In this document: in pieces, positions 23,885 through 31,908 of the stretch
Layout of the letters: each line of letters starts with the position of its first letter
Numbering within the stretch: position 1 is the first letter of the stretch
Assembly: GCA_002359895.1 (NCBI GenBank)
Contig: DEOB01000010.1
Coordinates: 79,077-132,368 of the forward strand
Source: Stenotrophomonas sp. UBA2629
GTDB lineage: Bacteria > Pseudomonadota > Gammaproteobacteria > Xanthomonadales > Xanthomonadaceae
Reading direction: 5' to 3'
DNA: 53,292 nt
The notes under the pieces: generated by a model
Seen by the model: the letters and a program-made list of their open reading frames with translations, nothing else
Told to the model about the DNA's origin: nothing
The model's database searches: none
Made by a program: the position numbers and the translations under genes

Positions 23885-25393
23885 ATGAGCGCTGCCGCGC
23901 CCAATTCAGCATCAACACCGGCGCCCGTGCCGGAGTTCAAGACGACACTTGGCCACCCGCGTCCGCTGTGGATGCTGTTCATGACCGAGTTCTGGGAACG
24001 CTTTGCGTTCTATGGCATCCGTTGGGCGCTTGTGCTGTACATCGTGGCGCAGTTCCACGGCGGCAGCGCGGCCGGTGAGGAGACCGCCAGCCATACCTAC
24101 GGTGCCTATCTGGCGCTGGTGTATGCGGCAGCCATCTTTGGTGGCTTCGCGGCCGACCGGATCATCGGCTACCAACGCTCGATCCTGATGGGCGCGGTGA
24201 TCATGGCCGCTGGCCTGTTCATGATCGCCATCCCCAACCAGCAGGTGTTCAACCTGGGCCTGGCCACCATCATCGTCGGCAACGGCCTGTTCAAACCCAA
24301 CATCTCCACGATGGTGGGCAAGCTGTACCGGTTGGATGATGATCGTCGCGATTCGGGCTTCACCATCTTCTACATGGGCATCAACATGGGTGCCATGATC
24401 TCGCCGATCCTCACCCAGATCCTGGCGCAGAAGGTGTTTGGCACCGACGCCATGCCGGCCTACAAGATGGTGTTCATCGCCTCGGGCATTGGCATGCTGA
24501 TCAGCCTGTTCTGGTTCCAGATGGAGCGCCGCCACCTCAAGGGCATCGGTGCACCGTTGCCGGACAAGCAGGGCAGTGGCCCGGTCATCAAGACCGCCAT
24601 CGCCTGCCTGATCGCCATCCCGGTGATGTACGGCCTGCTCAATGCCGGTGCCAACGTGCTGCAGGTGATCCTGACGATCATGTTCATCGGCCTGGGCATC
24701 ATGCTGCTGGTCGAAGGCGCCCGCGAAGGCTCCGTGTCACGCAACCGCGTGATCGCCATGCTGATCATCTTCACTTTCAACGTGCTGTTCTGGATGTTCT
24801 TCGAACAGGCAGGCAGCTCCTTCACCTTCCTGGCAGAGCGCATCGTCGACCGTCAGTTCGGTGATTGGACCTTCCCGACCGCGTGGTTCCAGTCGGTCAA
24901 CTCCGTGGCCATCATCACCTTGGCCCCGATCCTTGCATGGCTGTGGGTGCGCCTAGGCAAGTTCAATCCGTCCATCCCGCGCAAGTTCGGCCTAGGCCTG
25001 ATGTTCAACGGTCTGGCGTTCCTGCTGCTGATGTTTGCCCTGTCCAGCATGCTCGACCCGGGCACCAACAAGATCCCGTTCTGGACGCTGTTCGCGGTGT
25101 ACTGGATCCAGTCCATCGGTGAGCTGTGCCTGTCGCCGATCGGTCTGTCGATGGTGACCAAGCTGGCGCCAGTGCGTCTGGTGGGCTTCGCGATGGGTGG
25201 CTGGTTCCTGTCCACCGGCATCGGCAACAACCTGGCAGGTCTGTTCGCCGGCCACGTCAGCGGCGCCGGTGGCATGACCGTGCAGTCGGCCCATTCCGGT
25301 TACACGATGGGCTTCTGGATCCTGATCGGCGGCGGCGTGCTGCTGTTCCTGATCGCCCCGCTGGTGCAGAAGCTCATGCACGGCGTGAAGTGA
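23885..25393 (+). CDS. POT/PTR family proton-coupled oligopeptide transporter
   Basis: A 502-residue, 12-14 span permease of the major facilitator superfamily. The POT signature is in the first helix (TEFWERFAFYGIRWAL, the ExxERFxYY motif needed for proton coupling), and the second signature in the FYMGINMGAMISP segment. Asn-rich GNGLFKPNISTMVGKLY between them is also typical. It should import di- and tripeptides with protons. AGGGGA lies 8 bases before the ATG at 23885. It is followed 10 bases later by the lipoprotein gene, so the two form a likely operon closed by the terminator at 26019. Confidence 0.93.
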   Translation: MSAAAPNSASTPAPVPEFKTTLGHPRPLWMLFMTEFWERFAFYGIRWALVLYIVAQFHGGSAAGEETASHTYGAYLALVYAAAIFGGFAADRIIGYQRSILMGAVIMAAGLFMIAIPNQQVFNLGLATIIVGNGLFKPNISTMVGKLYRLDDDRRDSGFTIFYMGINMGAMISPILTQILAQKVFGTDAMPAYKMVFIASGIGMLISLFWFQMERRHLKGIGAPLPDKQGSGPVIKTAIACLIAIPVMYGLLNAGANVLQVILTIMFIGLGIMLLVEGAREGSVSRNRVIAMLIIFTFNVLFWMFFEQAGSSFTFLAERIVDRQFGDWTFPTAWFQSVNSVAIITLAPILAWLWVRLGKFNPSIPRKFGLGLMFNGLAFLLLMFALSSMLDPGTNKIPFWTLFAVYWIQSIGELCLSPIGLSMVTKLAPVRLVGFAMGGWFLSTGIGNNLAGLFAGHVSGAGGMTVQSAHSGYTMGFWILIGGGVLLFLIAPLVQKLMHGVK

Positions 25394-25403
25394 GGAAACA
25401 ACG

Positions 25404-25997
25404 ATGAAACCGATGTTCGGAACGATTCCCCTGCTGCTCGCCGTAGCACTTGCCGGCTGCAACGCGCCGCCGGCCCAGGCACCGGAAAAAGTGCAGCCGC
25501 TGGATACCTCCGAACAGAAGACACCGGTGGCTGACACCAGCCAGCCGGTGGCATCGGGCAATACCCCCACTGCGGCGGACATCGCCGCAGTGGCCGGGCT
25601 CAACGCGCAGTTCGACCCGGCCCGCGACCCGGCCGCCGATCTGGAAACCGCCAAGGTCGAGGCCCAGCGCGGTGGCAAACGGATCATGTTGGACGTGGGT
25701 GGCGAATGGTGCTCGTGGTGCCATCTGCTGGACGCCTTCATGGAAGGCGATTCGGAGATCCGCCGCTTCCGCGATGCCAACTATGTGTGGATGAAGGTCA
25801 ACTACAGCGAGGACAACGAGAACACCGCATTCCTGTCCCGCTTCCCGGAGATCAAGGCTTACCCGCACCTGCTGGTGCTGGATGCCGAAGGTGAACTGCT
25901 GCACTCGCAGTTCACCGGTGAGTTGGAGAAGGGCAAGGGTTACGACCGCACCAGGTTCTTCGCCTTCCTCAAAGAATGGGCGCCGCCGGCGAAGTAA
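25404..25997 (+). CDS. Thioredoxin-fold lipoprotein
   Basis: A 197-residue protein with a type II signal peptide: lipobox LAGC, lipidated Cys19. A disordered Pro/Thr-rich spacer (20-60) leads to a thioredoxin-like domain (about 75-195) with the redox pair in EWCSWCHLLD (Cys103, Cys106). The WCxWC form is closer to DUF255/thioredoxin-7 proteins than to DsbA, and the cis-proline position is seen in KAYPHLLVLD. It probably sits in the periplasm on a lipid anchor and handles disulphides. GAGGAAA precedes the ATG; the POT gene stops 10 bases upstream. Confidence 0.87.
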   Translation: MKPMFGTIPLLLAVALAGCNAPPAQAPEKVQPLDTSEQKTPVADTSQPVASGNTPTAADIAAVAGLNAQFDPARDPAADLETAKVEAQRGGKRIMLDVGGEWCSWCHLLDAFMEGDSEIRRFRDANYVWMKVNYSEDNENTAFLSRFPEIKAYPHLLVLDAEGELLHSQFTGELEKGKGYDRTRFFAFLKEWAPPAK

Positions 25998-26018
25998 GCC
26001 TGCGATGTGGTTGAGCAG

Positions 26019-26044
26019 AAACGGCGCCGGGAGGCGCCGTTTTT
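26019..26044 (+). terminator. Rho-independent terminator
   Basis: AAACGGCGCC, loop GGGA, GGCGCCGTTTTT: a 10-bp GC-rich stem running into T, 21 bases after the thioredoxin-fold gene stop. It ends the POT/lipoprotein operon. Just after it, 26049-26060 (GGCTCGGTGCTAC) looks like a decayed half SMAG element. Confidence 0.9.
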
Positions 26045-26146
26045 GTTTGGCTCGGTGCTACGCGGTTGCGGATGGCCCGTGGCGCAGGGTTCATTTTTTC
26101 CGTGTTTGGCCGCTAACGGATCAATCCTTCTGCATCCGGCCTCCAC

Positions 26147-27268
26147 ATGCAGTCCGCTGCCAACGCCTCTTCCAGTACTGCCGACGCTCCCGCACCCGAC
26201 CTGGCCGGCATCAGCCTGCCTACGGTGGATGCGCTGTTGGACGACGCCCCGGAAGCGGACGATGAAGCCCCCGCGCAACCGCACTCGCGCCTGCCGCAGT
26301 CGGCGGTGCCGCCCAACATCATGCTGCAGGCTGCGGTGACACGGTTGGTGGAGCAGAAAGAACAGATTGATCAGCTGGCACGCAACGGGCTGCTGGCCGG
26401 GCTGCTACCTGCTGAGTGGAATACATCGCCGGGCAACGAGCTGCGTGCATTCGTCGCCTCGGTGGTGCCGTTTGCCTCCGACAGCGCGCGCGGTGAAACC
26501 ATCGCGGCGCGGGTGCCGCTCAAGTTTCTGCTGGGTCACTCGCAGCGTTGGGACAAGCGCGATGTCGCCGAGCCCAAGTCGTTGGCGGCGTATCTGGGCA
26601 GCGACGATCGCGCGGTGCCGGGCAATGCCGATCTGGCCGAGGTGATGCTGCTGGCACCCCTTGGGTTGGCATGGGCGCATGCCGGGCGTGGGCGGGTGGG
26701 CTTTCTGCGTGCGATGGGCCTGGAAACGCTGCCCGCGCGCGTCACCGCCTTGCCGTACCCGGCGGCGGAGCAACTGGCGTTGTATCTGGCCGATTGCGAT
26801 GGCACCACGCAAGTGTGGTGCGTGCTGGACAAGCGTAAGTTGCGCGCGCTGTCAGTGCCGTCACTGACGCTACCGCTGTTGTCCGCCTATGGCGTGGCGG
26901 CGCCAGAACCATGGCCGTCGAACTGGCCGGCACCGGCAGAAGTTGGCGCTGCGCTGGCGTTGGCGCGTACCGGCAAGTCTGTTGTTGAGGTGGACCTGGT
27001 CAAGCTGGTGGACAAAATCGGACGTGACCATGCCGGCGAGGCCTGGAGTGGCGCAAGCCTGATGCAGCTGCACACCTGGGTGCCGCGCTGGCGCTTTTTC
27101 CTGACCTCGTTCATCGGCCTGCCCGCCGCCTTGCTGCTGATCGCGGCGCTGGCGTTGCCCGGTCGCGTTGAAGCAGCAGCGGTCGCGGCTGCGTTGGGCT
27201 TTGCCGGCGGTGCCATCGCTGCGCTGGCTGCGCCGTGGATCTACGCGCGGCGCAAACACCTCAGCTGA
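26147..27268 (+). CDS. Hypothetical protein with C-terminal membrane hairpin
   Basis: A 373-residue protein of no family that I recognise. The first 55 residues are acidic, Ala/Pro-rich and probably disordered. A soluble region follows (about 56-315), with a helix LQAAVTRLVEQKEQIDQLARN. Two hydrophobic helices close the protein (about 320-340 and 345-362), ending in a positively charged YARRKHLS tail, which suggests a tail-anchored inner-membrane protein facing the cytoplasm. No cysteine cluster or nucleotide motif is visible. It follows the terminator at 26019 and faces the MarR gene, so it is transcribed alone. Confidence 0.7.
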   Translation: MQSAANASSSTADAPAPDLAGISLPTVDALLDDAPEADDEAPAQPHSRLPQSAVPPNIMLQAAVTRLVEQKEQIDQLARNGLLAGLLPAEWNTSPGNELRAFVASVVPFASDSARGETIAARVPLKFLLGHSQRWDKRDVAEPKSLAAYLGSDDRAVPGNADLAEVMLLAPLGLAWAHAGRGRVGFLRAMGLETLPARVTALPYPAAEQLALYLADCDGTTQVWCVLDKRKLRALSVPSLTLPLLSAYGVAAPEPWPSNWPAPAEVGAALALARTGKSVVEVDLVKLVDKIGRDHAGEAWSGASLMQLHTWVPRWRFFLTSFIGLPAALLLIAALALPGRVEAAAVAAALGFAGGAIAALAAPWIYARRKHLS

Positions 27269-27358
27269 GCCGCACATCGCCGCACGCGTCACCGGTAGTG
27301 TCCAGCGATGCCGGGCAGGCGCTTCATCACGAAGGCATGCGTACAGCAGCGCAAGACA

Positions 27359-27383
27359 AGCTCGGCACCTGTGGTGCCGAGCT
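27359..27383 (-). terminator. Terminator-like hairpin of the MarR gene
   Basis: AGCTCGGCACC, loop TGT, GGTGCCGAGCT is a perfect 11-bp stem whose right arm touches the MarR stop codon. Reading the minus strand, TTGTCTT follows, a weak T-tract. It may also stop transcription arriving from the 26147 gene. Confidence 0.6.
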
Positions 27384-27877
27384 CAGCCTTCGGCCATGCG
27401 CTGCAGGCCAGCCTCGGCCAGGCGCGTGATCAGGCGTTCAAGCACCTGCTCCTCTTCTTCGGTGAGCACTGACATCAGGCGGCGGTCCATCTCGATGACC
27501 ATCGGCGCGATGGTCTCGTAGACCTCGAACCCAGCCGCCGACAAGGCCAACACCGAACGACGGCGGTCGTCCCCGTGCGTCTCGCGTTTGATGAAGCCAC
27601 GCTCCAGCAGGCGCGCCACGGCGCGGCTGACGGCCACCTTGTCCATGGCCGTGCGCTCGGACACCTCACTGGCCGAGGAGCCTGGGTACAGCGCCAGGAT
27701 GGTGATCACCCGCCATTCGGGGATGGCCAGACCGTAGCGCTCGCCATACAGCCGGGCGATGTTGCCGCTGACCCGATTGGAGAGGACGCTGATGCGGTAG
27801 GGCAGAAACTGCTCAAGATCCAGCAGGACGTTCGAGGCCCGGATGCTGGTGGACTTGCTGTAGTCGGAAGAACTCAT
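27383..27877 (-). CDS. MarR family transcriptional regulator of hppD
   Basis: A 164-residue MarR protein. A helical dimerisation part (about 15-45, DLEQFLPYRISVLSNRVSGN) precedes the winged helix-turn-helix: YGLAIPEWRVITILALYPG, SASEVSERTAMDKVAVSRAV as the recognition helices, and the wing ETHGDDRRRSVLALSAAG. The C-terminal helix ends in EEEQVLERLITRLAEAGL. MarR regulators of this kind repress divergent catabolic genes and are released by an aromatic ligand. The divergent hppD and the inverted repeat in its promoter make hppD and the regulator itself the likely targets; this is inference from context. The start is the ATG at 27877. Confidence 0.9.
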   Translation of the reverse strand: MSSSDYSKSTSIRASNVLLDLEQFLPYRISVLSNRVSGNIARLYGERYGLAIPEWRVITILALYPGSSASEVSERTAMDKVAVSRAVARLLERGFIKRETHGDDRRRSVLALSAAGFEVYETIAPMVIEMDRRLMSVLTEEEEQVLERLITRLAEAGLQRMAEG

Positions 27878-27890
27878 GCTGCAGTGCACC

Positions 27891-27919
27891 TTGATGGTGG
27901 TTTCATGTGAAACTATAAC
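27891..27919 (+). promoter_or_regulatory. hppD promoter with operator in the spacer
   Basis: -35 TTGATG (27891-27896), a 17-base spacer, then -10 TATAAC (27914-27919). The inverted repeat GTTTCA-TG-TGAAAC (27900-27913) fills the spacer almost entirely. On the other strand TATAGT (27917-27912) could be the -10 of the MarR gene, so one bound regulator would cover both promoters. Confidence 0.65.
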
Positions 27920-28007
27920 CTTCTGCTCTGATCCGCAAACCTGCGCGGATCTCCCTGTTTTCCCGTCGCCCGTCATCGGCGGCGGCCACGCTCCCGGAGG
28001 CAACCTC

Positions 28008-29123
28008 ATGAACACTGAAACCCGCACCGCAACCCACGCACCCAACCTGGGCATGCAGGTCACCACCTTCGAAAACCCGATGGGCATTGATGGTTTTGAG
28101 TTCGTCGAGTTCGCCGCACCGGCCGGGCAGGCCGACCAGCTGCACGCGTACTTCCGGAACATGGGTTTCACTGCCGTGCTTCGCCACCGGCAGCGTGCTA
28201 TTACCGTCTACCGTCAAGGCGGCGTCAACTTCCTTGTGAATGAGGAGCCGGACTCCTTCGCCGCGGACTTCGCCGCCAAGCATGGCCCGAGCGCCTGCGG
28301 CTTCGCCATCCGTTTCCAGAAGCCGGCCGCCGACGTGTTGGCCGCCGCCCTGGGCAATGGCGCCGAGGAAGTCTCCCTGCTGGCCGATTCGCGCGCCGTT
28401 CCCGCTCCGGTGATCAAGGGCATTGGCGACTGCATGCTGTACCTGGTGGACCGCTATGGCGACGCCGGTAGCATCTACGACACCGACTATGTGCCGGTGG
28501 AAGGCGCCGACCAGAACCCGAAGGGCTTTGGCCTGACCTTCATCGACCACCTCACCCACAATCTGTACCTGGGCAACATGCAGCAGTGGTCGGATTACTA
28601 CGAGCGTCTTTTCAACTTCCGCGAGATCCGTTACTTCGACATCAAGGGTGCCAAGACCGGCCTGGTGTCCAAAGCGATGACCGCGCCGGACGGCATCGTG
28701 CGCATTCCGCTCAACGAGTCGTCCGACCCCAAGAGCCAGATCAACGAATACCTGGACGCCTACAAGGGCGAGGGCATCCAGCACATTGCCTGTTTCACCG
28801 ACAACATCTACGACACGGTGGAAGCGATGCGCGAGCACGGCATTGAATTCCTGGACACGCCCGACAGCTACTTCGACGTGGTGGATCTGCGCATTCCAGA
28901 CAACGGCGAAGACGTGCCGCGCCTGCGCAGGAACAAGATCCTGATCGACGCGGACCCGGAAACCAAGCAGCGCAAGCTGCTGCAGATCTTCACCCAGAAC
29001 TGCATTGGCCCGATCTTCTTCGAGATCATCCAGCGCAAGGGCAACGAAGGCTTTGGTGAAGGCAATTTCCAGGCGTTGTTTGAAAGCATCGAGCGCGACC
29101 AGATCAAGCGCGGCGTGCTGTAA
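28008..29123 (+). CDS. hppD: 4-Hydroxyphenylpyruvate dioxygenase
   Basis: A 371-residue non-heme iron enzyme that turns 4-hydroxyphenylpyruvate into homogentisate in tyrosine degradation. Two VOC-type halves are present. The iron ligands are readable as His181 (FIDHLTHNLYLG), His259 (GEGIQHIACF) and Glu339 (GPIFFEIIQRKG). Length is typical of bacterial HPPD. A strong GGAGG (27996-28000) precedes the ATG at 28008. It is transcribed from the promoter at 27891, divergently from the MarR gene, and is followed by hmgA after a repeat-filled gap of about 150 bases. Confidence 0.96.
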   Translation: MNTETRTATHAPNLGMQVTTFENPMGIDGFEFVEFAAPAGQADQLHAYFRNMGFTAVLRHRQRAITVYRQGGVNFLVNEEPDSFAADFAAKHGPSACGFAIRFQKPAADVLAAALGNGAEEVSLLADSRAVPAPVIKGIGDCMLYLVDRYGDAGSIYDTDYVPVEGADQNPKGFGLTFIDHLTHNLYLGNMQQWSDYYERLFNFREIRYFDIKGAKTGLVSKAMTAPDGIVRIPLNESSDPKSQINEYLDAYKGEGIQHIACFTDNIYDTVEAMREHGIEFLDTPDSYFDVVDLRIPDNGEDVPRLRRNKILIDADPETKQRKLLQIFTQNCIGPIFFEIIQRKGNEGFGEGNFQALFESIERDQIKRGVL

Positions 29124-29145
29124 GGCGGTTATTGGCGCTTGCCTG

Positions 29146-29186
29146 GAGCCCCTCTCCCGCGTGCGGGAGTGGGGTTGGGGTGAGGG
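29146..29186. repeat. CTCCCGC-family repeat, copy A of an inverted pair
   Basis: A 41-base element with the core CTCCCGC-GT-GCGGGAG and the tail GGGGTTGGGGTGAGGG. It is repeated in inverse orientation at 29224-29267 with about four differences, so a transcript could form a hairpin of about 40 bp between hppD and hmgA. Confidence 0.85.
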
Positions 29187-29223
29187 CAACAGCTTCCGGA
29201 ACACGTAGCATTACCGCAACCGA

Positions 29224-29267
29224 TTCACCCTCACCCCAACCTCTCTCCCGCACGCGGGAGGGGGGCT
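29224..29267. repeat. CTCCCGC-family repeat, copy B of an inverted pair
   Basis: The inverse partner of 29146-29186, starting CCCTCACCCCAACC and ending in CGGGAGGGGGGCTC. Its last bases (GGGAGGGGGG, 29256-29265) lie immediately before the ATG at 29271 and can serve as the ribosome-binding site of hmgA. Confidence 0.85.
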
Positions 29268-29270
29268 CAA

Positions 29271-30590
29271 ATGCAAGGCAAGGGCGCCACCATGGTCAGC
29301 AACGGTTATCAATCCGGCTTCGGCAACGAGTTCGCTACCGAGGCTGTGCCCGGCACGTTGCCGGTGGGGCGCAATTCGCCGCAGCGTGTCGCGCATGGGC
29401 TGTATGCCGAACAGCTGACCGGCAGCGCGTTCACCGCGCCGCGCGGTAGCAATCGTCGCAGCTGGCTGTACCGTATCCGCCCGGCGGTGATGCACGGTGA
29501 GTTCACGCCATTCGATCAGCCGCGTCTGCATGGCAACTTCAGCCATGCGGCGGTATCGCCGAACCAGCTGCGTTGGGACCCCCTGCCGCTGCCCGGCACG
29601 CCCACCGATTTCATCGAAGGCCTGTACACCATGGGCGGCAATGGCGGTCCCGAGGCGCATACCGGCGCGGGCATCCATATGTACGCGGCCAATGCCGACA
29701 TGCGTGGCCGCTATTTCTACAACGCCGATGGCGAACTGCTGATCGTGCCGCAGCTGGGTCGCCTACGCCTGCGCACCGAGATGGGCGTGATCGACATCGA
29801 GCCACAGCAGATTGCGGTGATTCCGCGTGGCGTGCGCTTTGCCGTTGAACTGCCGGACGGGCAGGCACGCGGTTACGTGTGCGAAAACTTCGGCGCGCTG
29901 CTCAAGCTGCCCGACCTCGGCCCGATCGGCAGCAACGGCTTGGCCAACCCGCGTGATTTTGAAACGCCGGTGGCCGCCTATGAAAACCTGGAAGGCGAGT
30001 TTGAATTGGTGGCCAAGTTCCACGGCCGGCTGTGGCGCGCCGACATCAACCACTCGCCGTTGGATGTTGTGGGCTGGCATGGCAACTTCGCGCCTTACCG
30101 CTACGACCTGCGCCATTTCAACGCCATCGGTTCAATCAGTTACGACCACCCCGATCCGTCGATCTTCCTGGTGCTGCATTCGGCCAGCGACACGCCCGGC
30201 ACCAGTAACCTGGATTTCGTGATCTTCCCGCCGCGCTGGCTGGTGGCGCAGAACACGTTCCGGCCGCCGTGGTTCCACCGCAACATCGCCAGCGAGTTCA
30301 TGGGCCTTATTCACGGTGCCTACGACGCCAAGGCCGAAGGCTTCGTGCCGGGCGGTGCGTCTCTGCACAACTGCATGAGCGGCCATGGCCCGGATGCGGC
30401 CACGTTCGACAAGGCATCCAACGCCGACCTCAGCAAGCCCGATGTGATCACCGAGACGATGGCCTTCATGTTCGAAACGCGCGGGGTGATCTGCCCGAGC
30501 GAGCAGGCTATCGCCGCTGACCATCGCCAGCGCGGCTACCAGGCCTGCTGGAGCGGCCTGCGCGACAACTTCACGCCGCCCAAGGCGTGA
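29271..30590 (+). CDS. hmgA: Homogentisate 1,2-dioxygenase
   Basis: A 439-residue iron enzyme that opens the ring of homogentisate to maleylacetoacetate, the step after HppD. The N-terminal YQSGFGNEFATEA is the family signature. The iron ligands are His336 (RPPWFHRN), Glu342 (IASEFMGLI) and His372 (CMSGHGPD). The length is standard. The ATG at 29271 has a repeat-derived GGGAGG; an in-frame ATG at 29292 directly before the conserved N-terminus is also plausible. The later enzymes of the pathway are not in this window. It converges with the hypothetical gene at 30591. Confidence 0.95.
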   Translation: MQGKGATMVSNGYQSGFGNEFATEAVPGTLPVGRNSPQRVAHGLYAEQLTGSAFTAPRGSNRRSWLYRIRPAVMHGEFTPFDQPRLHGNFSHAAVSPNQLRWDPLPLPGTPTDFIEGLYTMGGNGGPEAHTGAGIHMYAANADMRGRYFYNADGELLIVPQLGRLRLRTEMGVIDIEPQQIAVIPRGVRFAVELPDGQARGYVCENFGALLKLPDLGPIGSNGLANPRDFETPVAAYENLEGEFELVAKFHGRLWRADINHSPLDVVGWHGNFAPYRYDLRHFNAIGSISYDHPDPSIFLVLHSASDTPGTSNLDFVIFPPRWLVAQNTFRPPWFHRNIASEFMGLIHGAYDAKAEGFVPGGASLHNCMSGHGPDAATFDKASNADLSKPDVITETMAFMFETRGVICPSEQAIAADHRQRGYQACWSGLRDNFTPPKA

Positions 30591-31109
30591 TCAGGACGGC
30601 AGCGGTGTGCCTTCGAGCACCGCTGCCAGATATGCCTCCGGCAACACCTCCTGCAAGCGGCCACGCACGCGCTGCGCGTAGCCGTGGGAGGTGATCGCCG
30701 GCAGGTGCGCCAACGCCAGCTGCAGCGCGTTGATGGTGTCTTCTTCCTCGCGCGTGGCTTGCAGCACGCGGTGCAGCTGCGCCGCGGTGGGGTTGCGCTG
30801 CAGCGCCAGAATGTCCAACACATAGATGCGCGCGGCCACCATCGAGCGGCGGCGCTCGACCACCGGCGTCACCGGGGTTGCCGACGTTGGCATGACGGCA
30901 GGTACGACGCGCTCGTCATCGCCCTGCAGGTAGCCGCTGTGCTGCAGCTGCGCGATCAAAACCGGGGTGTCGTTGCCCAGCAGCAGGGCCAGCTCGGCAA
31001 GGCTGCGTTTGCCGTCGCACAGGATCAACGCGCGGCGTTGGCGCAGGTCCAAGGGGGCCCGGTGGGCCTGCAGCACGGTATGGGCGAGTTCGGTCTTGCG
31101 CGGGTGCAT
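30591..31109 (-). CDS. Hypothetical protein, possible winged-helix N-terminus
   Basis: A 172-residue cytoplasmic protein without a family that I recognise. The first 60 residues (LRQRRALILCDGKRSLAELA, LLLGNDTPVLIAQLQHSGYL) have the helix pattern of a small winged-helix or response-type domain. A Pro/Thr-rich linker (about 70-88) leads to a helical C-terminal half (about 90-165). No catalytic residues stand out. Its stop codon directly abuts that of hmgA, so the two transcripts converge with no spacer. Confidence 0.65.
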   Translation of the reverse strand: MHPRKTELAHTVLQAHRAPLDLRQRRALILCDGKRSLAELALLLGNDTPVLIAQLQHSGYLQGDDERVVPAVMPTSATPVTPVVERRRSMVAARIYVLDILALQRNPTAAQLHRVLQATREEEDTINALQLALAHLPAITSHGYAQRVRGRLQEVLPEAYLAAVLEGTPLPS

Positions 31110-31235
31110 GAGCGGCCAGGGCGACAGCGCGGGGGCCCCAGCCTGCTGTGTGCAGGTGAAAGCACGATGACAGCTCGCACGATGGATACGGGCTTGTGGT
31201 TAGACTCGGCCCCGGTTTCCCTTTGGAGTCGCCGC

Positions 31236-31835
31236 ATGAGCCGCATAGTTTTGCCATTGGCCGCCATGGTCGTCCTGCTCACCGCCTGCAACCGCGCGCC
31301 GGAGCCCACCCCTGCGCCGCAAGCCGCGCCCGCCACGGCGGAGGCCAGCCCGGCGGCAATGCCAACCGCATCTGGTGAGGCCGTCGCCGCCAGTGACGCC
31401 GACTGGCAGGGCTATGGCCCGGCACAGTTGGGGGTGGATGCCGAGCAACTGGCAGAAGCATGGGGCAAGGAACTACAGGGCGATGCCGCCGCCGACGGTG
31501 GCTGCTATTACCTGCAGCCGGCCGGGCAGGGCGAGGGCGGCGTGGCCTTCATGATCGAAGGCGGGCAGTTTGTCCGTTACGACCTGCGCAATGCCGATAT
31601 CGTCGCGCCGGGGGGCGGCAAGCGGGGGATGGATCTGGCGCAGCTGCAGGCGTTGTATCCACAGGCAGAAGCGCCGCAGCCGCACAAGTACGTCGAAGGC
31701 GGCAAGGTGTTGCGCGTCCCGGCCGCTGATGGCAGCCAGGGCGTGCTGGTGTTCGAGCTGGGCGCCGACGGCAAGGCCACGGCATGGCGGGTGGGCCTGT
31801 CGCCACAGGTGGACTACGTGGAAGGCTGCGGCTGA
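31236..31835 (+). CDS. Hypothetical lipoprotein
   Basis: A 199-residue protein with a type II signal peptide: MSRIVLPLAAMVVLLTAC, lipobox LTAC, lipidated Cys18. A Pro/Ala-rich spacer of about 40 residues leads to a domain (about 60-199) with beta strands, among them GGVAFMIEGGQFVRYDL and GVLVFELGADGKATAWRVGL, plus two cysteines (DGGCYYL and the terminal EGCG) that could pair in the periplasm. No function is assigned. It precedes the CaCA antiporter gene by 73 bases, so co-transcription is possible. Confidence 0.7.
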   Translation: MSRIVLPLAAMVVLLTACNRAPEPTPAPQAAPATAEASPAAMPTASGEAVAASDADWQGYGPAQLGVDAEQLAEAWGKELQGDAAADGGCYYLQPAGQGEGGVAFMIEGGQFVRYDLRNADIVAPGGGKRGMDLAQLQALYPQAEAPQPHKYVEGGKVLRVPAADGSQGVLVFELGADGKATAWRVGLSPQVDYVEGCG

Positions 31836-31908
31836 TAGTCTTTGCCAGATCAATATTGGCGCGGCGTGATCAGCACGTGCGCGCCGCCGTCGCCGGGAGA
31901 GACGTGTG

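Noticed and set aside
27903..29204. A 433-codon minus-strand frame opposite hppD
   Set aside because: It is explained as antisense of hppD, whose iron ligands are intact.
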